Origin: Micromonospora sonchi
GTDB taxonomy: Bacteria; Actinomycetota; Actinomycetes; Mycobacteriales; Micromonosporaceae
Assembly (NCBI RefSeq): GCF_014646235.1
Contig: NZ_BMNB01000031.1
Coordinates: 1 to 64,000, forward strand
Direction of reading: 5' to 3'
DNA: 64,000 nucleotides
Positions 26,043 to 34,009 of this stretch are shown in pieces. The notes under the pieces are model-generated. The model saw only the letters and a list, made by a program, of their open reading frames with translations, searched no databases and was not told the origin of the DNA. The translations under genes were made by a program, and so were the position numbers. The first letter of the stretch is position 1. Each line of letters opens with the position of its first letter.

Positions 26043-26771
26043 GTGCTAGGCGTACCGATCCGCAGGTTTCTCCGCCAGTCGCGGTCCGTTGTGCTGATCG
26101 AGTTGGGCGTACTGGTGCTGGCCCTCGGGGCGGCGGCGTTCCTCTGGCTGCCCGACGCCGGGCCGGAGCCGGCGGCGACGGCGAGCCCGTCGACCCCCAT
26201 CGAGTTGCCCGGCCTGCCGGACTCCACCGCGCCGGTGCTGATGCCCGGTCGCCCCGGTGAGCCGGCGAAGACGGCGGCGGCGAACGAGGTGTCCGCCCTG
26301 CCACGCCAGCCGCACAACAACGCCGACGTTCGCTTCGTCGCGATGATGATTCCGCACCACGAGCAGGCGCTGGTGATGGCCCGGCTGGTGGCCGACCGTG
26401 GCGAGAGTTCCCAACTCAAGAGCATCGCGGAGCGGATCCTGGCGGCCCAGGGGCCCGAGATCACGTTCCTGGAGGTCTGGCTCACCGACCGGGGCCTGGA
26501 CCGCAACTCCGCCGGCGATCACCGGCACACCATGTCCGGCATGCAGTCGGCGGAGGCGCTGAACCGTCTCACCGCGACTCGCGGCCCGGAGTTCGACCGG
26601 ATGTTCGTCGCCATGATGACCGACCATCATCAGGGCGCGATCGAGATGGCGAACGAGGTGCTCTCGCTCGGCACCGACGGCATCGTCAACGAGATGGCCA
26701 GCAGCGTCGTGGTGGAACAGGGAGTCGAGGTCAATCGAATGCGTGAGGCGCTGGCCGGCGGAGGCCAGTGA
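26043..26771 (+). CDS. DUF305-family membrane-anchored protein
   Basis: 242 residues from GTG 26043, supported by GGGAGG 6 bases upstream. An N-terminal transmembrane helix (about 16-37) is followed by a Pro/Ser-rich linker and the DUF305 four-helix domain, which contains its duplicated hallmark: FVAMMIPHHEQALVMARL (near residue 105) and FVAMMTDHHQGAIEMANE (near 195). The paired His and Met residues suggest metal, perhaps copper, binding, as proposed for the family. The domain should face outside the cell, where the divergently encoded LVIVD protein also acts. Confidence 0.88.
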   Translation: MLGVPIRRFLRQSRSVVLIELGVLVLALGAAAFLWLPDAGPEPAATASPSTPIELPGLPDSTAPVLMPGRPGEPAKTAAANEVSALPRQPHNNADVRFVAMMIPHHEQALVMARLVADRGESSQLKSIAERILAAQGPEITFLEVWLTDRGLDRNSAGDHRHTMSGMQSAEALNRLTATRGPEFDRMFVAMMTDHHQGAIEMANEVLSLGTDGIVNEMASSVVVEQGVEVNRMREALAGGGQ

Positions 26772-26783
26772 GTGACTGTGGAC

Positions 26784-26807
26784 GCGTGACCGGCTTGCCG
26801 GTCACGC
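26784..26807 (+). terminator. 10-bp hairpin terminator after the DUF305 gene
   Basis: GCGTGACCGG and CCGGTCACGC are exact complements around a CTTG tetraloop, 12 bases after the DUF305 stop. Confidence 0.8.
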
Positions 26808-26870
26808 GCCGGAGTGGAATGTCGGTCGCTGCCGGTAGCGTCCGGGCGACGCCGGCAGAGAGGGGCCGTC

Positions 26871-27389
26871 ATGGCCGAGGCGGCACTGACTCCCGACCGC
26901 GTGGACCTGCTGGGCACGTTGCAGCAACACCGCTTCCTGCTGCGCAACACCGCTCGGGAGCTGACCGACGAACAGGCCGCGCAGCGCAGCACGGTCAGCG
27001 AGCTGTGCATCGGCGGGCTGATCAAGCATGTCGCGGCCACCGAGCGGAGCTGGACGGACTTCGTCCTGGGCGGGCCGGCGGCGATGGCGAATCCCGCCGA
27101 TCCGGCCACCTACGAGCAGCACGCCAAGTCGTTCCAGATGCTGCCGGGCGACACCCTGGCCGGCGTGCTCGCGACCTACGACGAAATCGCCAAATGCACC
27201 GACGACCTGGTCCGCACCCTGCCGGACCTGGACGCCAGCCACCCGCTGCCCGAGGCGCCCTGGTTCGAGCCGGGCATCCGCTGGTCCGCCCGCCGGGTGC
27301 TGCTGCACATCATCGCCGAGACGTCGCAGCACGCCGGCCACGCCGACATCATCCGCGAAGCCATCGACGGCGCCAAGTCGATGGGCTGA
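26871..27389 (+). CDS. DinB-family protein (mycothiol-type)
   Basis: 172 residues. Three expected metal histidines are seen: in LCIGGLIKHVAATERSW (near residue 55), and the pair in RRVLLHIIAETSQHAGHADI (near 150-160), the H-x(7)-H-x(2)-H-type end of DinB/MDMPI-like thiol transferases. Actinomycete members commonly use mycothiol. It stands alone after a terminator; there is no typical Shine-Dalgarno apart from AGAGAGGGG upstream. Substrate unknown. Confidence 0.85.
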   Translation: MAEAALTPDRVDLLGTLQQHRFLLRNTARELTDEQAAQRSTVSELCIGGLIKHVAATERSWTDFVLGGPAAMANPADPATYEQHAKSFQMLPGDTLAGVLATYDEIAKCTDDLVRTLPDLDASHPLPEAPWFEPGIRWSARRVLLHIIAETSQHAGHADIIREAIDGAKSMG

Positions 27390-27529
27390 GCGACCGGATC
27401 GCATCGTGGTCGGGTAATCCGTGGGCTTGACGCGGCGGCCCGGCCGGCGCGAGGCGCTAGCATGTGGATCATCGATCCCCATCACCTCCTGGTCGACTCC
27501 GGCCACCAGCCGAGCGAAAGGAGACGCGC

Positions 27530-29404
27530 ATGCGTCGAACCCCCCATCTGGCCCTGCTAGCCGTCGGCGTGGCCGGCACGCTGGCGCTGACCAGCGCACC
27601 GGCGGCGGCGCGGACCGCACCCGCCGGGACCACGCCATCACCGGGCATCGTGGTCAGCGACGGGATGACCCAGCCGGTGTTCTCGCTCGCCGACGCGATC
27701 GTGGAACGGGTGTACGTGGAGACCCCGGTGGACACCGACCGGGACGGCCGGCGCGACCAAGTCGCGATCGACATCTCCCGCCCCCGGGAGACCGCCACCG
27801 CTGGCTTCAAGGTGCCGGTCATCTTCGAGCACAGCCCGTACCGCAAGGACACCTGGGGCGACGTGCCGTACCCGAGCGTGCTGGTGGACGAGCTGCCGCA
27901 AAACGCTGTGACCCGCCGTTCCGGGCTGCGGACCGGCGACGTCGGGGCCCAGCGCGCGGTGGCGAAGGCCAACCTGCCCGGCCAGCTGGACGACTACTAC
28001 GTGCCCCGCGGGTACGCGGTGGTGCTCGGCCAGAGCGTCGGCACCGGCGACTCGGACGGCTGCCCGACCAGTGGCGACCGGGCCGAGACGCTCGGCACCA
28101 AGGCCGTCGTGGACTGGCTCAACGGGCGAGCCAAGGGATACGACGCCACCGGCGCGCCGGTCACCGCCGGCTGGACCACCGGCGCCGTCGGCATGACCGG
28201 CGTCTCCTACAACGGCACCCTGCCCAACCAGGTGGCCACCACCGGGGTCAAGGGTCTGCGCACCATCGTGCCCGTCGCCGCGATCAGCAGCTGGTACGAC
28301 TACTACCGGGCCAACGGCCTGGTCGTCGCGCCCGGCGGCTACCAGGGTGAGGACGCCGACGTCCTGGCCCAGTTCACCGCCGGCCGGGCCCGTGCCGAGG
28401 GCGCCTGCGCCGACGAGTTCGCCGAACTGACCGCCCGACAGGACCGCATCACCGGTGACTACTCGAAGTTCTGGCAGGACCGCGACCACCTCGACGCCAA
28501 GAAGGTGACGGCGAGCGTGCTCGTGGTGCACGGCCTCAACGACTGGAACGTACGCACCGAGCACTTCGCCGGCTGGTGGGACGCGCTCGCCAAGCGCGGC
28601 GTGCCGCGCAAGCTCTGGCTGCACCAGGGCGGGCACGGCGGCCCCGGCAACACCGCGTCGGTGACCCTGCCCGACGGTCGGACCTGGACCTGGAAGCAGA
28701 CCGAGAACCGCTGGTTCGACTACTGGCTGTGGAACGTCCGCAACGGCATCATGGACGAACCGACCGCGGTGGTGCAGCGGGAGGACCGGGTGTACGCCAC
28801 GTACCGCAACTGGCCCGACCCGGCTGCCCGTGCGGTCGCGTTGAAGCTCGGCGCGACCGACGTCGCCGGCCCGGGGACGCTCACCTCCGGCAAGTCGAAG
28901 GGCAAGGTCGAGCAGCGCTTCGTCGACCAGGGGCGGGCCATCGGCCCGAACACCCTGGTCGCCGGTCCGGACACGGCGAGCCCACACCGACTCGTCTACC
29001 GCTCCTCCGCGCTGGCCGGCGACGTCCGCATCTCCGGGCGCCCGGAGATGCGGCTGCGGATGGCGATCGACAACAAGCCGGGCGCGAACCTCACCGCCTA
29101 CCTGGTCGACTACGGCCCGACCGGCACGCCGACGGTGGTCACCCGGGGCTGGATGGACCCGCAGAACCGCACGAGCGCCGCGCGCTCCGAGCCGCTGAAG
29201 CAGGGCAAGCTGTACGACCTCCGGTGGACCCTGGAGCCGAAGGACTACGTCTTCCCGGCGGGTCACCGGATCGGGGTGGTGGTCTTCTCCACCGACCAGG
29301 AACACACCCTGCTGCCGCTGGGCGGCACCGAGCTGCGGGTCGCGCCGCACCACAGCGAGCTGCGTCTGCCGGTGGTCGGCGGACGGAGCGCGCTCGGCTT
29401 CTGA
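27530..29404 (+). CDS. Secreted S15 family Xaa-Pro dipeptidyl-peptidase
   Basis: 624 residues. A Sec signal peptide runs to about residue 28 (APAAARTAPA). The alpha/beta-hydrolase catalytic domain carries the nucleophile in GMTGVSYNGTLPNQ (Gx-S-Y-x-G, near residue 226), the acid in VVHGLNDWNVRTEHF and the histidine in WLHQGGHGG. A C-terminal jelly-roll domain (about 450-620) has the phrase RSEPLKQGKLYDLRW typical of X-Pro dipeptidyl-peptidase/CocE enzymes. AAAGGAGA lies 7 bases before the ATG. It should release X-Pro dipeptides from peptides outside the cell, which could feed the peptide importer at 7.5-13 kb. Confidence 0.88.
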   Translation: MRRTPHLALLAVGVAGTLALTSAPAAARTAPAGTTPSPGIVVSDGMTQPVFSLADAIVERVYVETPVDTDRDGRRDQVAIDISRPRETATAGFKVPVIFEHSPYRKDTWGDVPYPSVLVDELPQNAVTRRSGLRTGDVGAQRAVAKANLPGQLDDYYVPRGYAVVLGQSVGTGDSDGCPTSGDRAETLGTKAVVDWLNGRAKGYDATGAPVTAGWTTGAVGMTGVSYNGTLPNQVATTGVKGLRTIVPVAAISSWYDYYRANGLVVAPGGYQGEDADVLAQFTAGRARAEGACADEFAELTARQDRITGDYSKFWQDRDHLDAKKVTASVLVVHGLNDWNVRTEHFAGWWDALAKRGVPRKLWLHQGGHGGPGNTASVTLPDGRTWTWKQTENRWFDYWLWNVRNGIMDEPTAVVQREDRVYATYRNWPDPAARAVALKLGATDVAGPGTLTSGKSKGKVEQRFVDQGRAIGPNTLVAGPDTASPHRLVYRSSALAGDVRISGRPEMRLRMAIDNKPGANLTAYLVDYGPTGTPTVVTRGWMDPQNRTSAARSEPLKQGKLYDLRWTLEPKDYVFPAGHRIGVVVFSTDQEHTLLPLGGTELRVAPHHSELRLPVVGGRSALGF

Positions 29405-29410
29405 GGAGTT

Positions 29411-29438
29411 CCGTGGCGCGCCGCCGGGAGCGCCACGG
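29411..29438. terminator. Bidirectional 9-bp hairpin terminator
   Basis: CCGTGGCGC (29411-29419) and GCGCCACGG (29430-29438) pair around a 10-nt loop between the convergent S15 peptidase and GNAT genes. Confidence 0.75.
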
Positions 29439-29441
29439 TTC

Positions 29442-30428
29442 TCAGTAACCGATTGTGCGGTGCAGCCGGAGGAACGTCTCGGTGAAGCCGAGCCTCGGCC
29501 AGGTACGGGAGGACAGCAGGTTGGTCACCCGCCAGTCGGTGACCACGCTGTCGAAGCCGCTGTCGACGGCCCAGTCGATGACGGCCGTCCCGAGCGCCCG
29601 GCCGGCGCCGGCCCCGCGGGCGTGCGGGAAGACCGCGGCGTACCCGAGGAAACCGGCGTTCTCCGGCCGGGCCGGGCCGAGGTGGGTGCTCGACTTCTCC
29701 AGCGCACATCCGATGGCGGAGCCGATCACCTGCCCGTCACGTTCGGCGACGAACGTGGCGTAATCCGGGTCGTCGATGTCGTCCGCCCAGTCGGCGAGGC
29801 TCTCCTCGATCGTCCCGAGCCGACCGGCCGAGAATGTCGGAGACAGACCGTGGTGCAGTGGTAGCTCGAGGTCCAGCCGGGCGAGCATCGGGATGTCGTC
29901 CCGGTTGGCCCGGCGCACCGACAGCCCTCCGGCCAGGGACGCCGTCGCCAGTTTCTCCGCCGGTCGGATGGCGTGCGCCTGCTGCTGGCCGAAGCCGAGC
30001 CGGAACCAGGCACGAACCAGTTCCTCGTCGTGGGCCGGCACGACGACGTAGTGTGCGGTGCGGCCCTCGTCGACCCAGCGGGTCGCGGCGATGCCGTACA
30101 GGTCGCGCATCACCTCGGCGTCGGTGACCGCCTGCCCGGCCGCCTCGACCCAGATGTTCGGCCCCCACAACGGCGACGTCTTCGGCGCTCCGAGCAGGAA
30201 GCCGACCGGCGCGCCGGCGCGGAGCGCGACCGCACCGGACGCCCCGGTCTCGAACACGGCGGTCAACTCGGCGATGGCCGCCTCGGTCGCCTCGAAACGT
30301 GGTGACAGCAGCGGCTGTGCGAGGCGATGTTGGTGGTGCCGAGTAGCCAGCAGTGCGCCACAGGAAGTCAGGTCATCGGCCTCGAAGGGCCGTATCTCTA
30401 CTCGGGACACAGCCGGCACGATAGTCAC
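29442..30428 (-). CDS. Tandem-GNAT N-acetyltransferase-like protein
   Basis: About 328 residues. Two GNAT folds are present: an N-terminal one (about 1-150, degenerate in its acetyl-CoA loop) and a C-terminal one (about 165-325) with the motif A loop AVFPHARGAGAGRALGTAVIDW, whose R-G-A-G-A-G-R matches the acetyl-CoA pyrophosphate loop. This tandem arrangement resembles mycothiol synthase-like and other double-GNAT proteins, but the substrate cannot be told. Start uncertain: GTG 30428, 30419 and 30410 are all possible and none has a strong ribosome site; the frame stays open to 30584. Confidence 0.75.
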   Translation of the reverse strand: MTIVPAVSRVEIRPFEADDLTSCGALLATRHHQHRLAQPLLSPRFEATEAAIAELTAVFETGASGAVALRAGAPVGFLLGAPKTSPLWGPNIWVEAAGQAVTDAEVMRDLYGIAATRWVDEGRTAHYVVVPAHDEELVRAWFRLGFGQQQAHAIRPAEKLATASLAGGLSVRRANRDDIPMLARLDLELPLHHGLSPTFSAGRLGTIEESLADWADDIDDPDYATFVAERDGQVIGSAIGCALEKSSTHLGPARPENAGFLGYAAVFPHARGAGAGRALGTAVIDWAVDSGFDSVVTDWRVTNLLSSRTWPRLGFTETFLRLHRTIGY

Positions 30429-30761
30429 GAAGGCCGAGGCGGGCACCCGCTTTTCCGCCCCGATCCGCTCGCGCCCTATTGACCTGCCCGGATCCGTCGA
30501 AGTGCGCACCGGGTGGACCACGGCCCGGGCCTGCCTGCGCTTGCTGCCTGCAACCCTGTCGAACTGAGCCGTTCGTGCTGTCACGGACGCGGTGTTGACC
30601 GGGTTGGAGGTGCTCGCCGAGCCACCGCGCTCACGGCAGTTCGGCGGCGTTGGCGAAGGTGGCGGCGACCGGCGGCAGGCCGCCGCCGTGATCCGTTCAC
30701 GCCATCAGCTCGACAGGGCCTACGTGTCCTGGCACCTCGCCCTCAAGCCGCGACTGACGAT
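30429..30761. other. Intergenic region between GNAT and ABC-F genes
   Basis: About 330 bp without a supported gene. A GC-rich hairpin-forming stretch lies near 30656-30690 (GGCGGC and GCCGCC blocks), which may end the ABC-F transcript on the minus strand. I see no clear promoter for the GNAT gene. Confidence 0.5.
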
Positions 30762-32402
30762 TCAGCCCTCGGGGCTGGGCGCCGGGATCTCGCGCAGGCC
30801 GGCGCCGTCGAGCCGCAGCCACCGACGTACGCCGATGTCGCGCAGGAAGCGCTCGTCGTGGCTGACCACCACGAACGCCCCTCGGTAGGCGTCCAACGCG
30901 TTCTGCAACTGGCCCACGCTGACCAGGTCGAGGTTGTTGGTGGGCTCGTCGAGCAGCAGCAGGTGCGGCGCCGGCTGGGCGTAGAGGACACAGGCCAGGG
31001 TGGCGCGCAGACGTTCGCCGCCGGAGAGCACGCCGACCGGCAGATGGGCCCGGTCGCCCCGGAACAGGAACCGGGCCAGCAGGTTCATCCGCTCGGCCTG
31101 CGGACGCTCCGGGGCATACGCGGCGAGGTTCTCCGCGACCGTACGCTCGTCGTCGAGCAGGTCCAGCCGCTGCGACAGGTACGCCACCCGCCCGTCGGCC
31201 CGGCGTACCTGACCGCTCTCCGGCGTCAGCTCGCCGCAGATCAGGCGCAGCAGCGTCGACTTGCCGGCACCGTTGGGTCCGGTCAACGCGATCCGCTCCG
31301 GGCCCCGGATCGTCAACTCGACACCGTCGCCGGCGAACAACGGCCGGGCGTCGTGCCACACCTGCATCCGTTCGACCTCGACCAACGTCCGGCCGGCCGG
31401 CACGTCGGTCTCCGGCAGGTCCAGCGTCAGCGTCTGGTCCTCCCGCAGCGCCCGGCTGGCCTCGTCGAGCCGGCCCTGCGCCTCGCTGACCCGGCTGGCG
31501 TGGGCCTGCCGGGCCCGCCCGGCCGACTCCTGGGCGCTGCGCTTGAGCCCACCGGCGACGATCCGGGCCAGGCCGGCGTTGCCGAGGTTGCGGGCGGCGT
31601 TGCCGGCTCGGCGCTCGGCCCGTTCGCGGGCCTGCTGCATCTCCCGCTTCTCCCGCTTGACCTCCTGCTCGGCGCTGCGTACGTGGCGCTCCGCCGCCTC
31701 CCGGGCGGCCCGTGCCGCCTCGGTGTAGGCGGTGAAGTTTCCACCGAACAGGCGCAGCTGCCCGCCGGCGAGTTCGGCGATGCGATCCATCCGGTCCAGC
31801 AGCATCCGGTCGTGGCTGACCAGCAGCAGGCATCCGGACCAGTGCTCCAACACGTCGTACAGCCGGTGCCGGGCGTCGATGTCGAGGTTGTTGGTCGGCT
31901 CATCGAGCAACAGCACGTCCGGACGCCGCAGCAGCTGCGCGGCCAGGCCGAGCGAGACGATCTGCCCGCCGCTGAGGGTGTGCAGCCGCCGATCCAGGGC
32001 AACCTCGCCCAGCCCGAGCCGGTCGAGTTCGGTGCGGCTGCGTTCTTCGACGTCCCAGTCGTCGCCGATCGCGGCGAAGTTCTCGTCGCTGGCGTCGCCG
32101 GACTCGATGGCCCGCAGCGCTGCCAACGCCGGAGCGACACCCAGCACCTCCGCCACGGTCAGCTCGCCGGCCAGCGGCAGGTGCTGCGGCAGGTAGCCGA
32201 GTACGCCCTCGACGGTCACGTTGCCGTCGGTGGGGGTGAGTTCGCCGGCGATCAGGCGCAGCAGGGTGGATTTGCCGGCGCCGTTCGGCGCGACCAGGCC
32301 GGTCCGGCCCGGCGGCACGGTGAAGGAGAGGTCCCGAAACACGGCAGTGTCGTCGGGCCAGGAAAAAGACAGGTTGGTGCAGACGACGCAGGCGTCGAAC
32401 AT
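30762..32402 (-). CDS. ABC-F family ATPase (ribosome-protection/translation-factor type)
   Basis: 546 residues, no membrane helices, two ABC domains. Domain 1: Walker A APNGAGKST (about 38-46), signature LSGGQIVSLG, Walker B LLLDEPTNNLD. Domain 2: Walker A GPNGAGKST, signature LSGGERLRATLA, Walker B LLLDEPTNNLD, H-loop VSHDERFL. The linker (about 225-325) is long, highly charged and helical (EQEVKREKREMQQARERAER), the segment that reaches toward the ribosome in antibiotic-resistance ABC-F proteins. GAGGT precedes ATG 32402. A short ORF with hairpins upstream suggests translation-coupled induction by a ribosome-targeting drug. The drug is not identifiable. Confidence 0.88.
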   Translation of the reverse strand: MFDACVVCTNLSFSWPDDTAVFRDLSFTVPPGRTGLVAPNGAGKSTLLRLIAGELTPTDGNVTVEGVLGYLPQHLPLAGELTVAEVLGVAPALAALRAIESGDASDENFAAIGDDWDVEERSRTELDRLGLGEVALDRRLHTLSGGQIVSLGLAAQLLRRPDVLLLDEPTNNLDIDARHRLYDVLEHWSGCLLLVSHDRMLLDRMDRIAELAGGQLRLFGGNFTAYTEAARAAREAAERHVRSAEQEVKREKREMQQARERAERRAGNAARNLGNAGLARIVAGGLKRSAQESAGRARQAHASRVSEAQGRLDEASRALREDQTLTLDLPETDVPAGRTLVEVERMQVWHDARPLFAGDGVELTIRGPERIALTGPNGAGKSTLLRLICGELTPESGQVRRADGRVAYLSQRLDLLDDERTVAENLAAYAPERPQAERMNLLARFLFRGDRAHLPVGVLSGGERLRATLACVLYAQPAPHLLLLDEPTNNLDLVSVGQLQNALDAYRGAFVVVSHDERFLRDIGVRRWLRLDGAGLREIPAPSPEG

Positions 32403-32433
32403 GACGGGCAGACCTCGGGAAGAAGCCGGGACG

Positions 32434-32494
32434 CGACCGGCGCCCCGGTCGGGAGGACAGGGCAACGACAGGGCAGCTGACCGCAACCAGCTGC
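32434..32494 (-). promoter_or_regulatory. Leader hairpins of the ABC-F gene (putative attenuator)
   Basis: Two stems lie between the short upstream ORF and the ABC-F start: GCAGCTG/CAGCTGC (32473-32494, 8-nt loop) and CGACCGG/CCGGTCG (32434-32451, 4-nt loop). The first begins within 10 bases after the stop of the short ORF, so a ribosome stalled on it would cover or free the stem. Confidence 0.5.
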
Positions 32495-32502
32495 GGGGCT
32501 GC

Positions 32503-32535
32503 TCACCCAGAGATGTCGTCGTCTCCCGACAGCAT
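32503..32535 (-). CDS. Putative 10-residue leader peptide of the ABC-F gene
   Basis: ATG 32535 to TGA 32503 encodes MLSGDDDISG, with GGGGAG 7 bases upstream, a better ribosome site than that of many genes here. It ends 100 bases before the ABC-F start and is followed by two hairpins. Known inducible ABC-F genes often have such upstream ORFs whose stalled translation relieves attenuation. This is inference from layout; the peptide itself is not one I can match. Confidence 0.5.
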   Translation of the reverse strand: MLSGDDDISG

Positions 32536-32638
32536 GTCGCGCTCCCCATTCCCACCGCGCGGTCGCCCGCGCCACGCCCTCAGGCTAACAACTCCCCACC
32601 CCCGCCGCACCACCCACCACCCCTTCGCCCGCACCGTT

Positions 32639-32693
32639 GATCATGAAGTTATTGCCCCGGTAAGCGTTTGCCGATGGCGATAACTCCATGATC
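32639..32693. repeat. Inverted repeat overlapping the pucR 3' end
   Basis: GATCATGAAGTTATTGCC (32639-32656) and GGCGATAACTCCATGATC (32676-32693) pair at 16 of 18 positions with a 19-nt loop. The PucR stop codon (32649-32651) lies within the left arm, so the last about 14 residues of PucR are encoded by the element. It may also terminate transcription. Confidence 0.75.
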
Positions 32694-33872
32694 GACAAGG
32701 GGTTGTGGGTGGGCTAGCCGGCTGGTCAGCACCACCAGCAGCTCGAACCGCGCGGTGGGATCGTCCAGGTCGTCGCCGTAGAGGCCGCGCAGGCGCTTGA
32801 GCCGGTAGCTGACCGTCTGCGGGTGCACGAACAGTTCGGCGGAGATCTCGGCGCGCGAGCCCCAGTGCCGCAGCCAACTGTGCAGGGTCACCAGCAGGTT
32901 CTCCCGCTGGGCGGGGCGCAGCTCGGCCAGCGGCGCCAGACGGCGGGCGGTGAGCACGGCCAAGGCACCCGTCTCGCCGCGCAGGGCCAGCGCGATCAGG
33001 TGGTCGTCGGCGAAGAGCGGGCCGGGAGCCGGCCCGACCAGCCCGACAACCAGCTCGGCGAGCCGGACCGCCGCCGGCACCTGGGGCCAGGGCAGCTCGG
33101 GACCGACCACGACCCACCGCCCGGCCAGCGCCCCGGTCAGCGCGGCCCGGGTTGCCCGGGGGCCGGCCCGCAGCAGCAGCACCGCGTCGCGTCCACGTTC
33201 GACGACCAGGCCGTCCGGGCCGTACCGGAACCGTACGGCGCGAGCCTGGTCGAGCGGCAGCAGGACGGGCACCACGGCGTCGAGGTCGGGCCAGCCGATC
33301 CGGGCCGCCGCGGCGTCGACCACGCTGGGCATGCCGTCGCCGCGCAGCAGCAACTCGGCGAGTTGACGGCGGCGGTCGCCCTCGCCGGCCTGCTCGCGCA
33401 GTTGCAGGGCGTACCCGTCGGTGCTCGCCGCGGCCAGCTCGTCCACGTACGCGGTGACCGCGTCGGACAGGTCGATCAGTTCCTCGGTGCCGACCGGACG
33501 GAGCCGGGCCAGCGACTGCGCCGCCGTACGCAGCAGCTGCCGCGCCGCCATCCGCAGCGCGGCGAGCAGCGCCTCCGGTCCGCGCTCCTCGCGGGCCTCG
33601 GCGGCGCCCAGCGCGACGAAGACCTCCCGGACGGGCGCCGGCAGCGCCGGCTCGTCGGTGCCGACCAGGTCGAGGAAACGGTCGAGCGCGACCTGGACGC
33701 CGCGATGCACGTCCCGGGTGAACTTGTCGTCGGCGATGCCGGCGAAGGCCGGCGTGGCCTCGGTGACCGCCACCGCGACAGCGGCCACCGTCACCGGCAG
33801 GTGCGGGCGCATCGCGGTAGCCAGGTCGGCGGGCAGGCGCCGCCAGGCAGGCACGGACCCGGGCGCGGTCAC
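32649..33872 (-). CDS. PucR-type transcriptional regulator
   Basis: 407 residues from GTG 33872. The C-terminal helix-turn-helix of the PucR/CdaR class (about 328-390) is clear: LLVTLHSWLRHWGSRAEISA, then ELFVHPQTVSYRLKRLRGLY. The middle part resembles the GGDEF-like domain of this class, and the N-terminus is helical. Such regulators usually activate neighbouring catabolic genes in response to the substrate. It is divergent from the aldolase-aminotransferase fusion gene, with a TTGTC/GACAA palindrome 9 bases before its own start, suggesting autoregulation. The C-terminal tail is encoded by a repeat element. Confidence 0.85.
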   Translation of the reverse strand: MTAPGSVPAWRRLPADLATAMRPHLPVTVAAVAVAVTEATPAFAGIADDKFTRDVHRGVQVALDRFLDLVGTDEPALPAPVREVFVALGAAEAREERGPEALLAALRMAARQLLRTAAQSLARLRPVGTEELIDLSDAVTAYVDELAAASTDGYALQLREQAGEGDRRRQLAELLLRGDGMPSVVDAAAARIGWPDLDAVVPVLLPLDQARAVRFRYGPDGLVVERGRDAVLLLRAGPRATRAALTGALAGRWVVVGPELPWPQVPAAVRLAELVVGLVGPAPGPLFADDHLIALALRGETGALAVLTARRLAPLAELRPAQRENLLVTLHSWLRHWGSRAEISAELFVHPQTVSYRLKRLRGLYGDDLDDPTARFELLVVLTSRLAHPQPLVDHGVIAIGKRLPGQ

Positions 33873-33881
33873 GCCGCGATT

Positions 33882-33898
33882 TTGTCACGGCGGGACAA
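33882..33898. promoter_or_regulatory. Palindromic operator in the pucR-aldolase divergent region
   Basis: TTGTCACGGCGGGACAA is a 17-bp palindrome with only the sixth base pair mismatched outside the centre. It is the only strong dyad in the 137-bp gap between the two divergent genes and a good candidate PucR-binding site. Confidence 0.6.
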
Positions 33899-34009
33899 GA
33901 ACAGCCCGGATTGCCGATGCCGGCGGGACGTTGTTTCGGCGTGCCCGGCCGGGTGACCATGGGCGCCCGAGCCGTACCCGGTGGCGACGACCCGAGCAGA
34001 GGAGAGCGC

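Noticed and set aside
32641..33960. 439-codon frame overlapping pucR in another minus-strand frame
   Set aside because: The PucR frame has the expected helix-turn-helix; the other is Arg/Ala/Gly shadow sequence.
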